This document shows, one piece after another, positions 42,263 through 52,731 of a stretch of 64,000 bases of DNA. Below the pieces are notes generated by a model. The model was not told where the DNA came from, made no database searches, and saw only the letters and a list, made by a program, of their open reading frames with translations. The DNA is taken from NCBI RefSeq assembly GCF_030581005.1, contig NZ_JAUQSX010000002.1, positions 62,001 to 126,000 on the forward strand, written 5' to 3'. Position 1 is the first letter of the stretch, and every line of letters starts with the position of its first letter. A program made the translations under genes and the position numbers. Origin of the DNA: Hymenobacter mellowenesis (GTDB lineage: Bacteria; Bacteroidota; Bacteroidia; Cytophagales; Hymenobacteraceae).

Positions 42263-45200
42263 ATGCTTAAAAACTACTTGCAGTCGTTGCGGCAGTTGGC
42301 TTTAGGGCTGATGGTCCTGTTTCTGGGGCTGGGCGTGGCCCCGGCTTGGGCACAGTCGGGCCCGGTGGGCAACGAGTGGATTGTGCCCGGCCAGACCTAT
42401 TACAAGGTCAAAATCGTCAAAGACGGCCTCTACAAGCTCGATTACCAGTACCTGACGCAGGCCGGTATTTCGGGTGTGGCGCCCAGCCAGTTGCAAATCT
42501 GGCGGCGTGGCCGCGAGATTGCCTCTTACGTGGGCGGCAACCAGAACACGCTGGATGCCACGTCGTTTCTGGAGTTTTATGCCATCCACAACGATGGACG
42601 CCTCGATGGGGAGCTCTACAAGCAACCCTCGGACCAGCCCCACATGTACTACAGCTTTTACACCGACACGGCCAGCTACTTCATTACCTGGCGCGCCGGT
42701 ACCACGGCCCGGCACATGGCCCAGCCCACCGCAGCCGGCGGCACGGTGCACCCGCACCGCCTGCACAACCAGCTGAACCTGAGAACATACTACTTCATTG
42801 AAACGCCTCCGGTTTTGCTGAACTACTTGCCTTGGGTGGAGTCGGGCGAGGGCTTCTTCGGTGGCGGCACCACGGACGAGCGAACCGATTCGCTGGTGCA
42901 GGCCGTGGCCCCCACCGGCCCCACCCCAACGGTGGAAATTGCCCTGTTCGCACCCGATGCTGGCAGCCACGCGGCCGAAATCAGGGTCAAGTCGGCGGCG
43001 GGCACCTACCGCACGCTGGGCGTGATGCGGTGGACAGGCCGCGGCCGCTACCGCCAAACCTTTCCTTTGCAACGCTCCGACGTTTTCAACAACGGCCTGA
43101 CGGTGGCGCATCGGCTGGATGCTTCGGCCGTGGCCGGCGACAACTACTACATGTGCTATGCGCGCTACATTGTGCCGCAGGCCAACCGGTGGTTCCGCAA
43201 CCGCCACAGCGTGCTGTTTCAAAACGATTCAACGCTGGCCGGCCCGGCCACCTACGAGTTTGAAACGGATTCCATTCCGGCCACCACGGTGGGCTTTGAT
43301 GTGCAGGACCTTTACAATGTGCAGCGCGTGTTGAGCACCACCACCGGCACGCGGCGGCGCTTCGTGTTTCCCGACGCCAACGCCAGCGCCACCCATAAGC
43401 TGCTGCTGGCCGAGGAAAGTGCGGCTGCCCGGCCGCCGCTGCCGGCGCGGCGAATCAATTTCCGCGTCATCAACCCGGCTCAGCCCAACTTCATCATTAT
43501 CACCCATCCGCAGCTGATGAAGCCGGCGCCGGGCACCCAGAACGCGGCCCTGGCCTATGCCTCGTACCGCGCCAACCCCGGCATGCCCGGCGTGCCGCGC
43601 TACGACACCCTGATGGTGACGGCCCACCAACTCTACGACCAATTCACCTACGGCGACCGGTCGTGGCTGGCCATGCGCCACTTTGCGCGTTGGATGGCCG
43701 CCGCCAACACCGCGGGCCGGCCCCGCTACCTCTTGCTGTTGGGCAAAGGCTTGCAGCCCAGCGCGGGCGGGGGGCGTTTTATTTCCGGCACGGCCGGCCT
43801 GAACCGGGGCCTGGGCGAACGAGGGTTGGATTTGGTGCCAACCTCTTCCCGGTCGGTATCGGACAATATGTTGACGGCCGACTACGTCAACAACAACTTT
43901 GTGGCCCAGCTCAGCACGGGCCGCCTCACGGTGACTACCCCGGCCCAGGTGATGATATACCTGAACAAGCTGCGCGAGTATGACCTGTCGGGCGACCAAC
44001 CCTGGCGCAAAAACGTGCTGCACCTGGCCGGTGGCACGGGGCCGAGCGAGTTCACGCAGTTCCGCTCGTACCTCGACAATTATAAGCGGTATGTGGAGCG
44101 GCCCTTGTTTGGCGGGAAAGTGGTGGCAACCATTGAGCGCACTATTGTGAACCCAACGGGCAATTCGTTGCTGGTACCGGCCGACATTTCGCCCTATCTC
44201 TCGACGGGTCTGGGGCTGATTAGCTACTTCGGGCACGGCTCGCCGACGGCGTTCAGCTTGGACTTTGGCACTCCGGATTCGAACCCGAACTACAACAACC
44301 CCGGCAGATACCCGGTGATATTTATCGATGGCTGCGCCTCGGCCAACCTGTTCACCGGCAACAGCCCAACGTATTTCGAAAGCTGGCTTTTTAGCGCCAA
44401 TAAAGGAGCCATCGGGTGCATGGGCGCCAGCGGGGAAGGGTACGACGCCTACCTGGATGTGGCCAAAGACCAGATGTTGCAGCTACTCCTCAACGACCCC
44501 AGCTGGTACGGCAAGTCGATTCCGACGGTGTACAACGAAACCGTGCGCCGCCTGCAAAACGCGGGCGGCTTGTTCAACCCCAACGACCTCATTTCGGTTG
44601 AGCAGATGTTGAGCACCGTGTGGCACGGCGACCCGGCCGTAGCCCTGTACGCGCCGCCGCTCCCGGATTTGCAGGTGAGCACCTCGACGCTTTCAATCCG
44701 GCCGGTGGCACCGGCCACCACGGTCACGGCGGCGTCGACCGATTTCTCGCTGATGATTGGGGTAAGCAACCCCCTTAAGGTCACGACGGACTCGGTCGAA
44801 ATTCGGGTGACCCGGACGGTAGGCACCTACCGGTCGGTGACGACCAAGACGTTTGCGCAGGGCCCGCAGGGCAGCGCCACCTACGATTTCCGGCTGGCTA
44901 ACCCGACCGGCGTCAACGTGTTCGGGGTGAATACTTTCCAGGTCGAAATTGACTACGCCAACAAAGTGGCCGAGGCCAACGAAAACAACAACACTGCCCA
45001 GATTACCTACACCTTCCTGCGCGGCGGCCTCACCCCGCTCAACCCGGTGGAGTTTGCCATTGTGGGCAACAACCGGCCCCGCCTGGTGGCCCAGACCAAC
45101 GACCCGCTGGGCGCCTCGCGCGGCTACGAGTTTGAAGCCGATACCAGTGCTTCTTTCAACAGCGGCGCGGCCATCAAGCAAACTTCGGGCGTAATCACGG

Positions 45201-47485
45201 CCACGCTCACGCCGAGCTGGCGGCCCACGCTGCCCTCGGTGGCTGGGCGCGACAGTGTGGTGTGGTACTGGCGCGTGCGCTTCCAGACGCCGGCCGGCGA
45301 CGAAGACCCCAACTGGGTGGTCAGCTCGTTCCGCATCATTCAGGGCCGCACGGCGGGCGGGTGGTCGCAGAGCCACTACGCCCAGTTCCGGCGCGACCAG
45401 CGCCAGGGCGTGGAAGTGGCGCCCTCGGGCCGCTGGGACTTCAGCACCGTCAACCACCCCTTGGTGCTGAGCACACGCGGCGGCGGCCTGGCACCCGGAG
45501 CGTTGGCCACGTTTGCCACGGCTACGGGTGCCACCGCCCCAGGCCTGGGCATCTTCACCGACCCGCTCAACCCGCCCTACGCGGCCAACTGCGCCATCAA
45601 CACCGCCAACCTGCTGATTGCCGTGTACGACCAGCGCACGTTCCGCCCCATTGCTGGCCTGCCGGCGCCTGCCACTTGTGGCCAAGGAGCGCAACTGTTC
45701 TACACTTTTGCCACTCCGGCGAATGCCGCGGACACCACCAATACCGTAAACAACAGCACCACCCGCCAAACCCAGCTGGCCAGCTTCCTGGCTGCTGTGC
45801 CCGATGGGGCCTACGTAGCTGTGGTGAGCATGAACCGCCTGCGGTGGACCAGTCTCACAGCAGTGCGCTCGGCCTTCAACACCTTGCTGGGCTCGCAACT
45901 GGTGAACCAACTGCAAAACGGCGACCCGTTTGCCCTGCTCGCGCAGAAGCGTGCCAGCGGAGGACGCCTTATCCGCGAAGCAGGGCCGAGCACGGCGGCC
46001 GGCGCCGCGCCCCGCTACAATCAGACCATCAGTCTGACCGATACGGTGCGCACGCCCTCGTCGCGCGGCACCGTCACGTCGGTGCGCATTGGCCCGGCCC
46101 GGAGTTGGGAAAATCTCTACCACTGGGTGCAGCGCGACGCCGGCGCCACCGGCAGCTACACGCTCAAGCTGATTGGCATCGATTCGCTGAACCGCAGCAC
46201 TGTGCTGGTGGCTAACGTTCCCGCCGGCTCGCCGCGCCGGGGCGGCTATTCGCTGAGCCGGTTCTTGGCGTCCCAATACCCGTACATGCAGCTCGAAATG
46301 ACCATGCAGGACACGCTGAACCGCGTGGCCCCGCAGCTCAAGGAGTGGTTTGTAACCTACCAGGGTGTGCCGGAAGGTGTGGTGCGCCGCGACCTGGCCA
46401 CACCCAGCACCGTTTATAGCCCGGCTACGCTCGTCGCGCAGGCGTACAACCCGGGTGAACTGAGTTTCCCGGTGGTGTTTGAAAATGTCAGTCCTTTCGA
46501 TTTCAACACACCGCTGCGCGCCAAAGTGGAGGTGAGCAACACCGTCAACGGCACCACCTTGCCACCCGTGTACGTGACGGCGCCGCGCCAGCTCAAGGGC
46601 GACTCGACCATCACCATTCCGGTGCGCTTCCCGATGATTAGCCGCTTCGGCACCTTCACGGCGAAGGTGACGGTGAACCCCACGCCACGCGCCCAGCCGG
46701 AGGTGAACCTGTTCAACAACGAGCTGAACCTGTCGGCCTTCACAGTGATTGACAACAACGTGCCGCCCACGCTGGACGTGGCCATCGACGGCCGCCATAT
46801 CCTCAACGGCGAGCTGGTGTCGTCGCGTCCGGTCATTCACATTCAGCTGAACGACGAGGACAAGCTGCGGCACATCACCGACCGGTCGGTGTTCACGGTG
46901 TCGCTGCTGAGCCCCGGCCAGGTGGGCCTGCCCACGCAGGTCAACCTGAACGGTAACAACGTGGATTTCTCGGTCGATGCCACCAACGGCAGCGTGGCGA
47001 AGCTCACCTTCGAGCCCGGTAAGGCTGCCCCGCTGGCCGATGGCGTGTACACCCTCCGCGTGCAGGGCCGCGACCCCAGCAACGCCTCGGCCGGCTCGCA
47101 GGATTTCCAGGTGAAGTTTGAAGTGGTGAATGCCTCGCAGATTTCCAACGTGTATCCGTACCCCAATCCGGTGGTAGGCAAAACCCGCTTCGTGTTCACG
47201 CTGACCGGCGACCAACTGCCCAACAACATGAAAATCCAGATTATGAGCCTCACGGGGCGGGTGGTGCGCGAGATTTTTATGAGCGAGCTGGGCCCGCTGC
47301 ACATCGGCAACAACATCTCGGAATACGCCTGGGACGGCACCGATACCTACGGCGACCGCCTCGCCAACGGCACCTACCTCTACCGCGTAGCCCTCGATGA
47401 CCCCAACGGCCAGTTCAGCCACCGCACCACGGCCGGCGACAAAGCCTTCAAAAACGACTGGGGCAAGCTGGTGCTCATGCGGTAA
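42263..47485 (+). CDS. PorU2-like C25 (gingipain-type) peptidase of the type IX secretion system
   Basis: 1740 aa. The ATG at 42263 gives a signal peptide MLKNYLQSLRQLALGLMVLF...AWA|Q; a GTG 42 bases earlier is less likely. The C25 domain has the Cys-His dyad of caspase-like peptidases: His658 in ISYFGHGSP and Cys691 in IDGCASANLF. A CARDB-like domain follows (about 812-925, VEIDYANKVAEANENNNT), further beta domains, and a FlgD-like Ig domain at the end (YPYPNPVVGKTRFVF, YLYRVALDD). It lacks a usual T9SS sorting domain, as expected for a sortase. PorU removes sorting domains and attaches cargo to A-LPS. The length and C-terminus fit the PorU2 group rather than canonical PorU (about 1100 aa). 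Confidence 0.85.
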   Translation: MLKNYLQSLRQLALGLMVLFLGLGVAPAWAQSGPVGNEWIVPGQTYYKVKIVKDGLYKLDYQYLTQAGISGVAPSQLQIWRRGREIASYVGGNQNTLDATSFLEFYAIHNDGRLDGELYKQPSDQPHMYYSFYTDTASYFITWRAGTTARHMAQPTAAGGTVHPHRLHNQLNLRTYYFIETPPVLLNYLPWVESGEGFFGGGTTDERTDSLVQAVAPTGPTPTVEIALFAPDAGSHAAEIRVKSAAGTYRTLGVMRWTGRGRYRQTFPLQRSDVFNNGLTVAHRLDASAVAGDNYYMCYARYIVPQANRWFRNRHSVLFQNDSTLAGPATYEFETDSIPATTVGFDVQDLYNVQRVLSTTTGTRRRFVFPDANASATHKLLLAEESAAARPPLPARRINFRVINPAQPNFIIITHPQLMKPAPGTQNAALAYASYRANPGMPGVPRYDTLMVTAHQLYDQFTYGDRSWLAMRHFARWMAAANTAGRPRYLLLLGKGLQPSAGGGRFISGTAGLNRGLGERGLDLVPTSSRSVSDNMLTADYVNNNFVAQLSTGRLTVTTPAQVMIYLNKLREYDLSGDQPWRKNVLHLAGGTGPSEFTQFRSYLDNYKRYVERPLFGGKVVATIERTIVNPTGNSLLVPADISPYLSTGLGLISYFGHGSPTAFSLDFGTPDSNPNYNNPGRYPVIFIDGCASANLFTGNSPTYFESWLFSANKGAIGCMGASGEGYDAYLDVAKDQMLQLLLNDPSWYGKSIPTVYNETVRRLQNAGGLFNPNDLISVEQMLSTVWHGDPAVALYAPPLPDLQVSTSTLSIRPVAPATTVTAASTDFSLMIGVSNPLKVTTDSVEIRVTRTVGTYRSVTTKTFAQGPQGSATYDFRLANPTGVNVFGVNTFQVEIDYANKVAEANENNNTAQITYTFLRGGLTPLNPVEFAIVGNNRPRLVAQTNDPLGASRGYEFEADTSASFNSGAAIKQTSGVITATLTPSWRPTLPSVAGRDSVVWYWRVRFQTPAGDEDPNWVVSSFRIIQGRTAGGWSQSHYAQFRRDQRQGVEVAPSGRWDFSTVNHPLVLSTRGGGLAPGALATFATATGATAPGLGIFTDPLNPPYAANCAINTANLLIAVYDQRTFRPIAGLPAPATCGQGAQLFYTFATPANAADTTNTVNNSTTRQTQLASFLAAVPDGAYVAVVSMNRLRWTSLTAVRSAFNTLLGSQLVNQLQNGDPFALLAQKRASGGRLIREAGPSTAAGAAPRYNQTISLTDTVRTPSSRGTVTSVRIGPARSWENLYHWVQRDAGATGSYTLKLIGIDSLNRSTVLVANVPAGSPRRGGYSLSRFLASQYPYMQLEMTMQDTLNRVAPQLKEWFVTYQGVPEGVVRRDLATPSTVYSPATLVAQAYNPGELSFPVVFENVSPFDFNTPLRAKVEVSNTVNGTTLPPVYVTAPRQLKGDSTITIPVRFPMISRFGTFTAKVTVNPTPRAQPEVNLFNNELNLSAFTVIDNNVPPTLDVAIDGRHILNGELVSSRPVIHIQLNDEDKLRHITDRSVFTVSLLSPGQVGLPTQVNLNGNNVDFSVDATNGSVAKLTFEPGKAAPLADGVYTLRVQGRDPSNASAGSQDFQVKFEVVNASQISNVYPYPNPVVGKTRFVFTLTGDQLPNNMKIQIMSLTGRVVREIFMSELGPLHIGNNISEYAWDGTDTYGDRLANGTYLYRVALDDPNGQFSHRTTAGDKAFKNDWGKLVLMR

Positions 47486-47490
47486 AAGGG

Positions 47491-47566
47491 CAAATGCGTA
47501 AATGAGTAAGGGGGACGTTCGACGGCAAATGCCATTGAACGTCCCCCTTACTCATTTACGCATTTG
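47491..47566. repeat. Family F palindrome, copy 2 (perfect 30-base arms)
   Basis: Arms 47491-47520 and 47537-47566, starting CAAATGCGTAAATGAGTAAG, with no mismatch and a 16-base loop. It fills the gap between the convergent PorU2-like gene and folA and probably ends transcription from both sides, although no T tract follows. Confidence 0.92.
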
Positions 47567-47577
47567 TCCTTTCACCG

Positions 47578-48066
47578 CTACCGCCGCCGCAAAGTCACGA
47601 AGCTGAAGGCGTAGGCGTGCTGCTCATCGGTCTCGTGGCGTTCGCGGGATTCCTCGCGCCATTCGGTGGGGGAGAGGGCGGGGAAAAAAGCGTCGCCCTC
47701 GAAGCGGTGGTGCACCTCGGTGAGGTAAATAACGTCGGCGGCGGGCAGGGCTTCTTTGTAGATTTCGCCGCCGCCGATGACGCAGACTTCTTCATCCAAC
47801 TCCCGGGCCCGGTCCAGGGCCGCGAGGACGGAGGCGGCCGTTTCGCAGCCGGGCGCGGCCCAGCCGGCCTGGCGCGTCACCACGATATTGGGCCGCTTGG
47901 GCAGCGCCCGGCCGAGGCTGTCGAAGGTGCGGCGGCCCATCACCACGGGGTGCCCCACGGTGAGACGCTTGAAATGCTGCAAATCGGCGGGCAAGCGGCC
48001 CCACGGCAGCTCGCCCTTTGCGCCAATCACGCCGTTTTCGGCCACGGCCACTACGAATGAAACCAT
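47578..48066 (-). CDS. folA: Dihydrofolate reductase
   Basis: 162 aa, reducing dihydrofolate with NADPH. Family features: MVSFVVAVAENGVIGAKGELPW, the acidic Asp28 in LPADLQHFK, HPVVMGRRTFDSLGRALPKR and VIGGGEIYKEALP. The start at 48066 removes 11 non-conserved residues of the longer frame. fmt lies upstream on the same strand, with a short palindrome between. Confidence 0.96.
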   Translation of the reverse strand: MVSFVVAVAENGVIGAKGELPWGRLPADLQHFKRLTVGHPVVMGRRTFDSLGRALPKRPNIVVTRQAGWAAPGCETAASVLAALDRARELDEEVCVIGGGEIYKEALPAADVIYLTEVHHRFEGDAFFPALSPTEWREESRERHETDEQHAYAFSFVTLRRR

Positions 48067-48101
48067 TGGTTTTTCTTTGAAAGAGGAATGAGAAATCAAC
48101 A

Positions 48102-48137
48102 GAACGTCATGCTTCGGCTGCGCTCGGCATGACGTTC
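48102..48137. repeat. Family B palindrome, short form
   Basis: GAACGTCATGC / GCATGACGTTC arms around 14 bases; the minimal version of family B, with the inner arm lost. Between fmt and folA. Confidence 0.8.
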
Positions 48138-48157
48138 ATTGTAGACTATGGGAAATA

Positions 48158-49093
<936 letters not shown>

Positions 49094-49115
49094 TGGGGAT
49101 TCAAATGTTTTTTGA

Positions 49116-49223
49116 GAACGTCATGTTGAGCGCAGCCGAAGCATCTCTACCGCGCAATGCAATCCAATCCAATCGACAGGATTAGTTAAGCAGTAGAGAT
49201 GCTTCGGCTGCGCTCAGCATGAC
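49116..49223. repeat. Family B palindrome, copy 4
   Basis: Arms starting GAACGTCATGTTGAGCGCAG and the complement, between fmt and the NamZ-type gene; the centre is AT-rich (CCAATCCAATCGACAGGATT). Confidence 0.85.
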
Positions 49224-49260
49224 CATTTTTACTTCCTGCTCGGCTTCGGCACAAAGCCCA

Positions 49261-50484
49261 TTACCGCTCCGGGTACAGCAAATATTTCTTCCGCTGCGCC
49301 CGGAACTTCGTCAGCCCCGGCTGCCAGGAGGCCCGGATTTCCGCTTCCGACTTGCCGGCAATAATCTGGTCGCGTAAGGCTGTGGTGCCGGAAAGTTCCT
49401 CGAAATATTTCCCGAAGAAATGCGGCTTATCGGTGCTTTGCTGGTAAAAGTCGAGCAGGTATTTCAACACCAAGCCGTTGCCGTCGCGGGTGGCGGCGCC
49501 GGCCAGATTCAGGCCGTAGCAGAGCTGGCCTTTCATGGGTGGAGTGGGCGAGCCTGCGTTGGGGGTGGGCGTGAAGGAATACGGCCGCGAAGCCGGCTGG
49601 GCGGGGCTGCCAATCACCTCAAAGGGGGTGGCCGTGCCGCGGCCCACGCTCACGTTGGTGCCCTCGAAGAGGCAAACGCTGGGGTAGAGGGCCACGGCGT
49701 GGTCGGTGGGCAGGTTGGGGGAGGGGCGCACGGGCAGGTGGTAGGCGGTGGCGTGGGTGTAGCCGGCGGCCACGGGCACCACCGTGAGCTGACAGCGCAG
49801 GCCGCCGGCCAGCCATTTCTCGCCATTTATCATTTGAGCCAGCTCGCCCACGGTGAGGCCGTGGGCAATGGGCAGCGGGTCGAGGCCGACGAAGGATTTG
49901 TGCGCGGGCTCCAGCATGGGGCCGTCCACGAGGTCGCCGTTGGGGTTGGGGCGGTCGAGCACGATGACGGGTTTTTTTAGCTCGGCGGCGGCTTCCATCA
50001 CGTAGTGCAGCGTGCTGATGAAGGTGTAGAAGCGCGCACCCACGTCTTGAATATCAAACACTAGCACGTCGACATCGGCCAGCATTTCCGGGGTGGGCTT
50101 CTTGGTCTTACCATACACGGAGCGCACCGGGGCGCCGCTGCGGGCATCGCGCCCGTCCTTGATGGTGGCGCCGTCGGCCTCTTCGCCGCGGAAGCCGTGC
50201 TCGGGCGCGAAAATGGCCGTGATGTTCACGCCGCGCGCCTTCAGCGTATCCACCAGATAGGCAGTGCCCACGCGCGAGGTTTGGTTCACAACCAGGCCCA
50301 CGCGCTTGTTTTTGAGTTGCGGCAAATACTTTTCCAACTGCTCGGCTCCGACAACGACGCCTGTTTTGGCGGGCGCGGGCGGCTGCACGGGCGCGGCCGG
50401 CGCGCCTGGCGAAGACGGCGTGGTGGCGCAGGCCGGCACCGCCAGCAGCAACGACAGAACAACTTTTGCGGGAATGCCAACCAT
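49261..50484 (-). CDS. DUF1343 exo-beta-N-acetylmuramidase, NamZ-type
   Basis: 407 aa from the Met at 50484 (MVGIPAKVVLSLLLAVPACA), a signal sequence with a possible lipobox at Cys19, then a Pro/Ala linker. The DUF1343 core has GLVVNQTSRVG, FAPEHGFRGEEADG (Glu95 and His96 are the conserved pair of the family), VLVFDIQDVGARFYTF and VSVGRGTATPFEVIG. NamZ enzymes release MurNAc from the non-reducing end of peptidoglycan fragments in Bacteroidota that recycle or consume cell wall. Other muropeptide-recycling genes are not nearby. The gene is divergent from the FtsX-type permease. Confidence 0.9.
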   Translation of the reverse strand: MVGIPAKVVLSLLLAVPACATTPSSPGAPAAPVQPPAPAKTGVVVGAEQLEKYLPQLKNKRVGLVVNQTSRVGTAYLVDTLKARGVNITAIFAPEHGFRGEEADGATIKDGRDARSGAPVRSVYGKTKKPTPEMLADVDVLVFDIQDVGARFYTFISTLHYVMEAAAELKKPVIVLDRPNPNGDLVDGPMLEPAHKSFVGLDPLPIAHGLTVGELAQMINGEKWLAGGLRCQLTVVPVAAGYTHATAYHLPVRPSPNLPTDHAVALYPSVCLFEGTNVSVGRGTATPFEVIGSPAQPASRPYSFTPTPNAGSPTPPMKGQLCYGLNLAGAATRDGNGLVLKYLLDFYQQSTDKPHFFGKYFEELSGTTALRDQIIAGKSEAEIRASWQPGLTKFRAQRKKYLLYPER

Positions 50485-50594
50485 AAAAAGACGGAAAAAG
50501 GGCGGGAAAAAAGAAGCGTAAAAGGGCCCGCTCACGTAATGCGAAGCGGAAGCGTGGCCGGTACCCGTTCAAAACGTAGCTTTACGGTCAAATA

Positions 50595-51818
50595 ATGAAT
50601 GTCGCCCGCTACATTTCGCACAAGATTGACGGGGGAGCCGATTCCGGCTCCTTCACCTCGTCGGTCACAAAAATAGCCATCATCAGCATTGCCATGGGGT
50701 TGGCGGTGATGGTGGTGTCGTTTGCCATCCTGCAAGGATTTCGCAACGAGATTCAAAACAAGATATTCTCGTTCGGGGCGCACCTGCAGATTTCGCGCTA
50801 CGACACCAACAACTCGCTCGAAGTAGCTCCCATTTCGGGGCCGCGGCTGGTGCAGGACCTGCACCAGTTCCCGGAAGTGAAATCGACGCAACCCTACGCC
50901 GTGAAAACGGCCATCATCAAAACCAAGGACGAGGTGCTGGGCGTGGTGCTGAAAGGCATTGCCGAAACCGATGGCCCCTCGCCCATGCGCCAGAACTTAG
51001 TGGCCGGCAAGTTCATCGGCTTCCCCGACACCACGGCGGGCGAGGACGTGCTGCTCTCGCGCAAAGTAGCCGACAAGCTGCGGCTGGCCGTGGGCGACAA
51101 AGCCCTGTTTTATTTCATCCAGAACCCGCCCCGCATCCGGCAGTTTCGCGTCAGCGGCATCTACTCCACGGGCCTCGACGAGTTTGACGAGGTGTACGTG
51201 ATGGGCGACATCCGTCAGATTCGGGAGCTGAACTCCCCGGTCTGGCCCGACTCGCTGGTGGGCGGCATGGAGGTGGTGCTCAAGGACTTCAATGCCCTGG
51301 ACCGAACCGAAGTAAAGCTGCTGGAACGCCTGCCCTACGACCTAAAAATAGATAAAATCACGGACCAATACGCCCAGCTTTTCGATTGGCTGCAGCTGCT
51401 GAACCGCAACGTCATCATCTTCCTGTTGCTCATCATTTTCGTGGCCACGTTCAACATGGTGGCCACGATATTCATCATGATTCTGGAGCGCACGAACATG
51501 ATTGGCATTCTCAAAGCGCTGGGCGCGACGGATAACCAGATTCGGCGCATGTTTTTCTTCCGCGGGCTCTCGCTCACGGTGCGGGGCATGCTCATCGGCA
51601 ACGCCATAGCCGTGGGCTTTTGTGCCATCCAGTACTACTTTCACGTCATTCCGCTCGACCCCGAGAACTATTACATGGACCGCGTGCCGATTTCCTGGGA
51701 CCCGCGCATGTTGATTATTCTCAACGTGGCCACCTTCGTCGCCTCGCTGCTGGCCGTGCTCATTCCCACGTATTTGATTTCGCGGATTAAGCCGGTGGTG
51801 GCCATCAAGTTCGACTGA
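50595..51818 (+). CDS. FtsX/LolC-type ABC transporter permease
   Basis: 407 aa. One membrane helix near the N-terminus (about 22-47), a large periplasmic MacB-like domain (about 50-265), then three helices (about 272-296, 323-348, 371-397): the 1+3 topology of the LolC/MacB permeases. LERTNMIGILKALGATDNQIRRMF is the coupling segment that contacts the ATPase. The partner LolD-type ATPase is not adjacent, so this permease must share one encoded elsewhere. Lipoprotein export is the likely role. The stop (TGA) touches a family-G element. Confidence 0.9.
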   Translation: MNVARYISHKIDGGADSGSFTSSVTKIAIISIAMGLAVMVVSFAILQGFRNEIQNKIFSFGAHLQISRYDTNNSLEVAPISGPRLVQDLHQFPEVKSTQPYAVKTAIIKTKDEVLGVVLKGIAETDGPSPMRQNLVAGKFIGFPDTTAGEDVLLSRKVADKLRLAVGDKALFYFIQNPPRIRQFRVSGIYSTGLDEFDEVYVMGDIRQIRELNSPVWPDSLVGGMEVVLKDFNALDRTEVKLLERLPYDLKIDKITDQYAQLFDWLQLLNRNVIIFLLLIIFVATFNMVATIFIMILERTNMIGILKALGATDNQIRRMFFFRGLSLTVRGMLIGNAIAVGFCAIQYYFHVIPLDPENYYMDRVPISWDPRMLIILNVATFVASLLAVLIPTYLISRIKPVVAIKFD

Positions 51819-52011
51819 CCACAGATTCACTCGGATTTTTCGGATGCCCCGGATTATGTGGCCGGCACAAAACCAACTCATCGACAACAAGCAAAAAGGC
51901 CACTCAAACGAGCGGCCTTTTTTGTTGAATTTGAATTGGATTGATTGTTTGAAGACTGCGCCGGCCACAAAGTCCGGGGCATCCGAAAAATCCGAGCGAA
52001 TCCGTGGTCTA
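51816..52011. repeat. Family G element, copy 2, between convergent genes
   Basis: Outer arms begin with each neighbour's stop codon: TGACCACAGATTCACTCGGA on the left and, read on the minus strand, TAGACCACGGATTCGCTCGG on the right. Both continue with ATTTTTCGGATGCCCCGG. A terminator lies at the centre. Confidence 0.88.
51893..51923. terminator. Bidirectional terminator at the core of the family G element
   Basis: AAAAAGGCCACTC / GAGCGGCCTTTTT with loop AAAC and one mismatch; T tracts on both strands. Serves the permease (+) and the M23 gene (-). Confidence 0.88.
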
Positions 52012-52731
52012 GATATACCAGCACTGCAACACCAGATTCGGGTCGGGGCACAGGGCGGACCACTTTTCCCGCTCGCTGGGCCGGGCCACGCCGGGAAAGT
52101 CGCCCACGCAGCCCTGCATATCGGCCATGAGCTGGAAGTGTAGGTGGGGCGGCCAGTCGCCATTCTCAGGGAAGGGGCCGACGGTGGCAAAGGCCTCGCC
52201 TTTTTCCAGCGGCTGGCCCACGCTGAGCGCCCGCCACTCGGCGCGGCCAAGGTGGCCGTAGAGGCTGTAGAAAACGGTGCCTTCCAGCTCGTGCTGCAGG
52301 ACGACGGTGGGGCCGTAGTCGCCGAAATTGTCGTTGTCGGCCAAGCTGTGGACGGTGGCAGGCAGCGGCGCCAGCACCGGCGTGCCGGCCGGCAGCCACA
52401 CGTCCACGCCCAGATGCAGGGAGCGGGGCTCTTCGGTGGCGCCGGGCCCGAAATGCGGACTGCGGCGGTAAATAACGCGGTTTTCGAGGTAGCCGCCGAT
52501 GCCGATGCTGGCGTTTTGGAGCGCCAGTTCGGTGTCTACCAGCTGCTCGAAAGCGGCGGTGTCGCGCAGGTCGGCGGTGGCCAGGCGCGGGTTGTGGGCC
52601 GAGAAGTCGAGGCGGGCCACGTTGGGGCCGTTGAGGTCGACGGGCAGAGCGGGGCCGAAGTCGGATTGATGGTGCAGGAGGAGGGAGGCGAGCAAGGGAA
52701 ACGTGTGATGAGTGGGTGAGGGGGCAGCCAA
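52009..52731 (-). CDS. M23-family zinc metallopeptidase
   Basis: 240 aa. The LytM/M23 core has all its zinc and catalytic residues: His106 and Asp110 in HLGVDVW, His160 in SLYGHLG and His196/His198 in PHLHFQL. These enzymes cut peptidoglycan cross-links. The N-terminus (MAAPSPTHHTFPLLASLLLHHQ) is not a convincing signal peptide and the protein has no LysM or coiled coil, so its location is uncertain. The stop is at the edge of a family-G element. Confidence 0.88.
   Translation of the reverse strand: MAAPSPTHHTFPLLASLLLHHQSDFGPALPVDLNGPNVARLDFSAHNPRLATADLRDTAAFEQLVDTELALQNASIGIGGYLENRVIYRRSPHFGPGATEEPRSLHLGVDVWLPAGTPVLAPLPATVHSLADNDNFGDYGPTVVLQHELEGTVFYSLYGHLGRAEWRALSVGQPLEKGEAFATVGPFPENGDWPPHLHFQLMADMQGCVGDFPGVARPSEREKWSALCPDPNLVLQCWYI

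Noticed and set aside
44693..47422. 909-codon open frame antisense to the PorU2-like gene
   Set aside because: No family features and the same Val/Gly/His/Arg bias as other antisense frames; the sense gene has catalytic motifs throughout.
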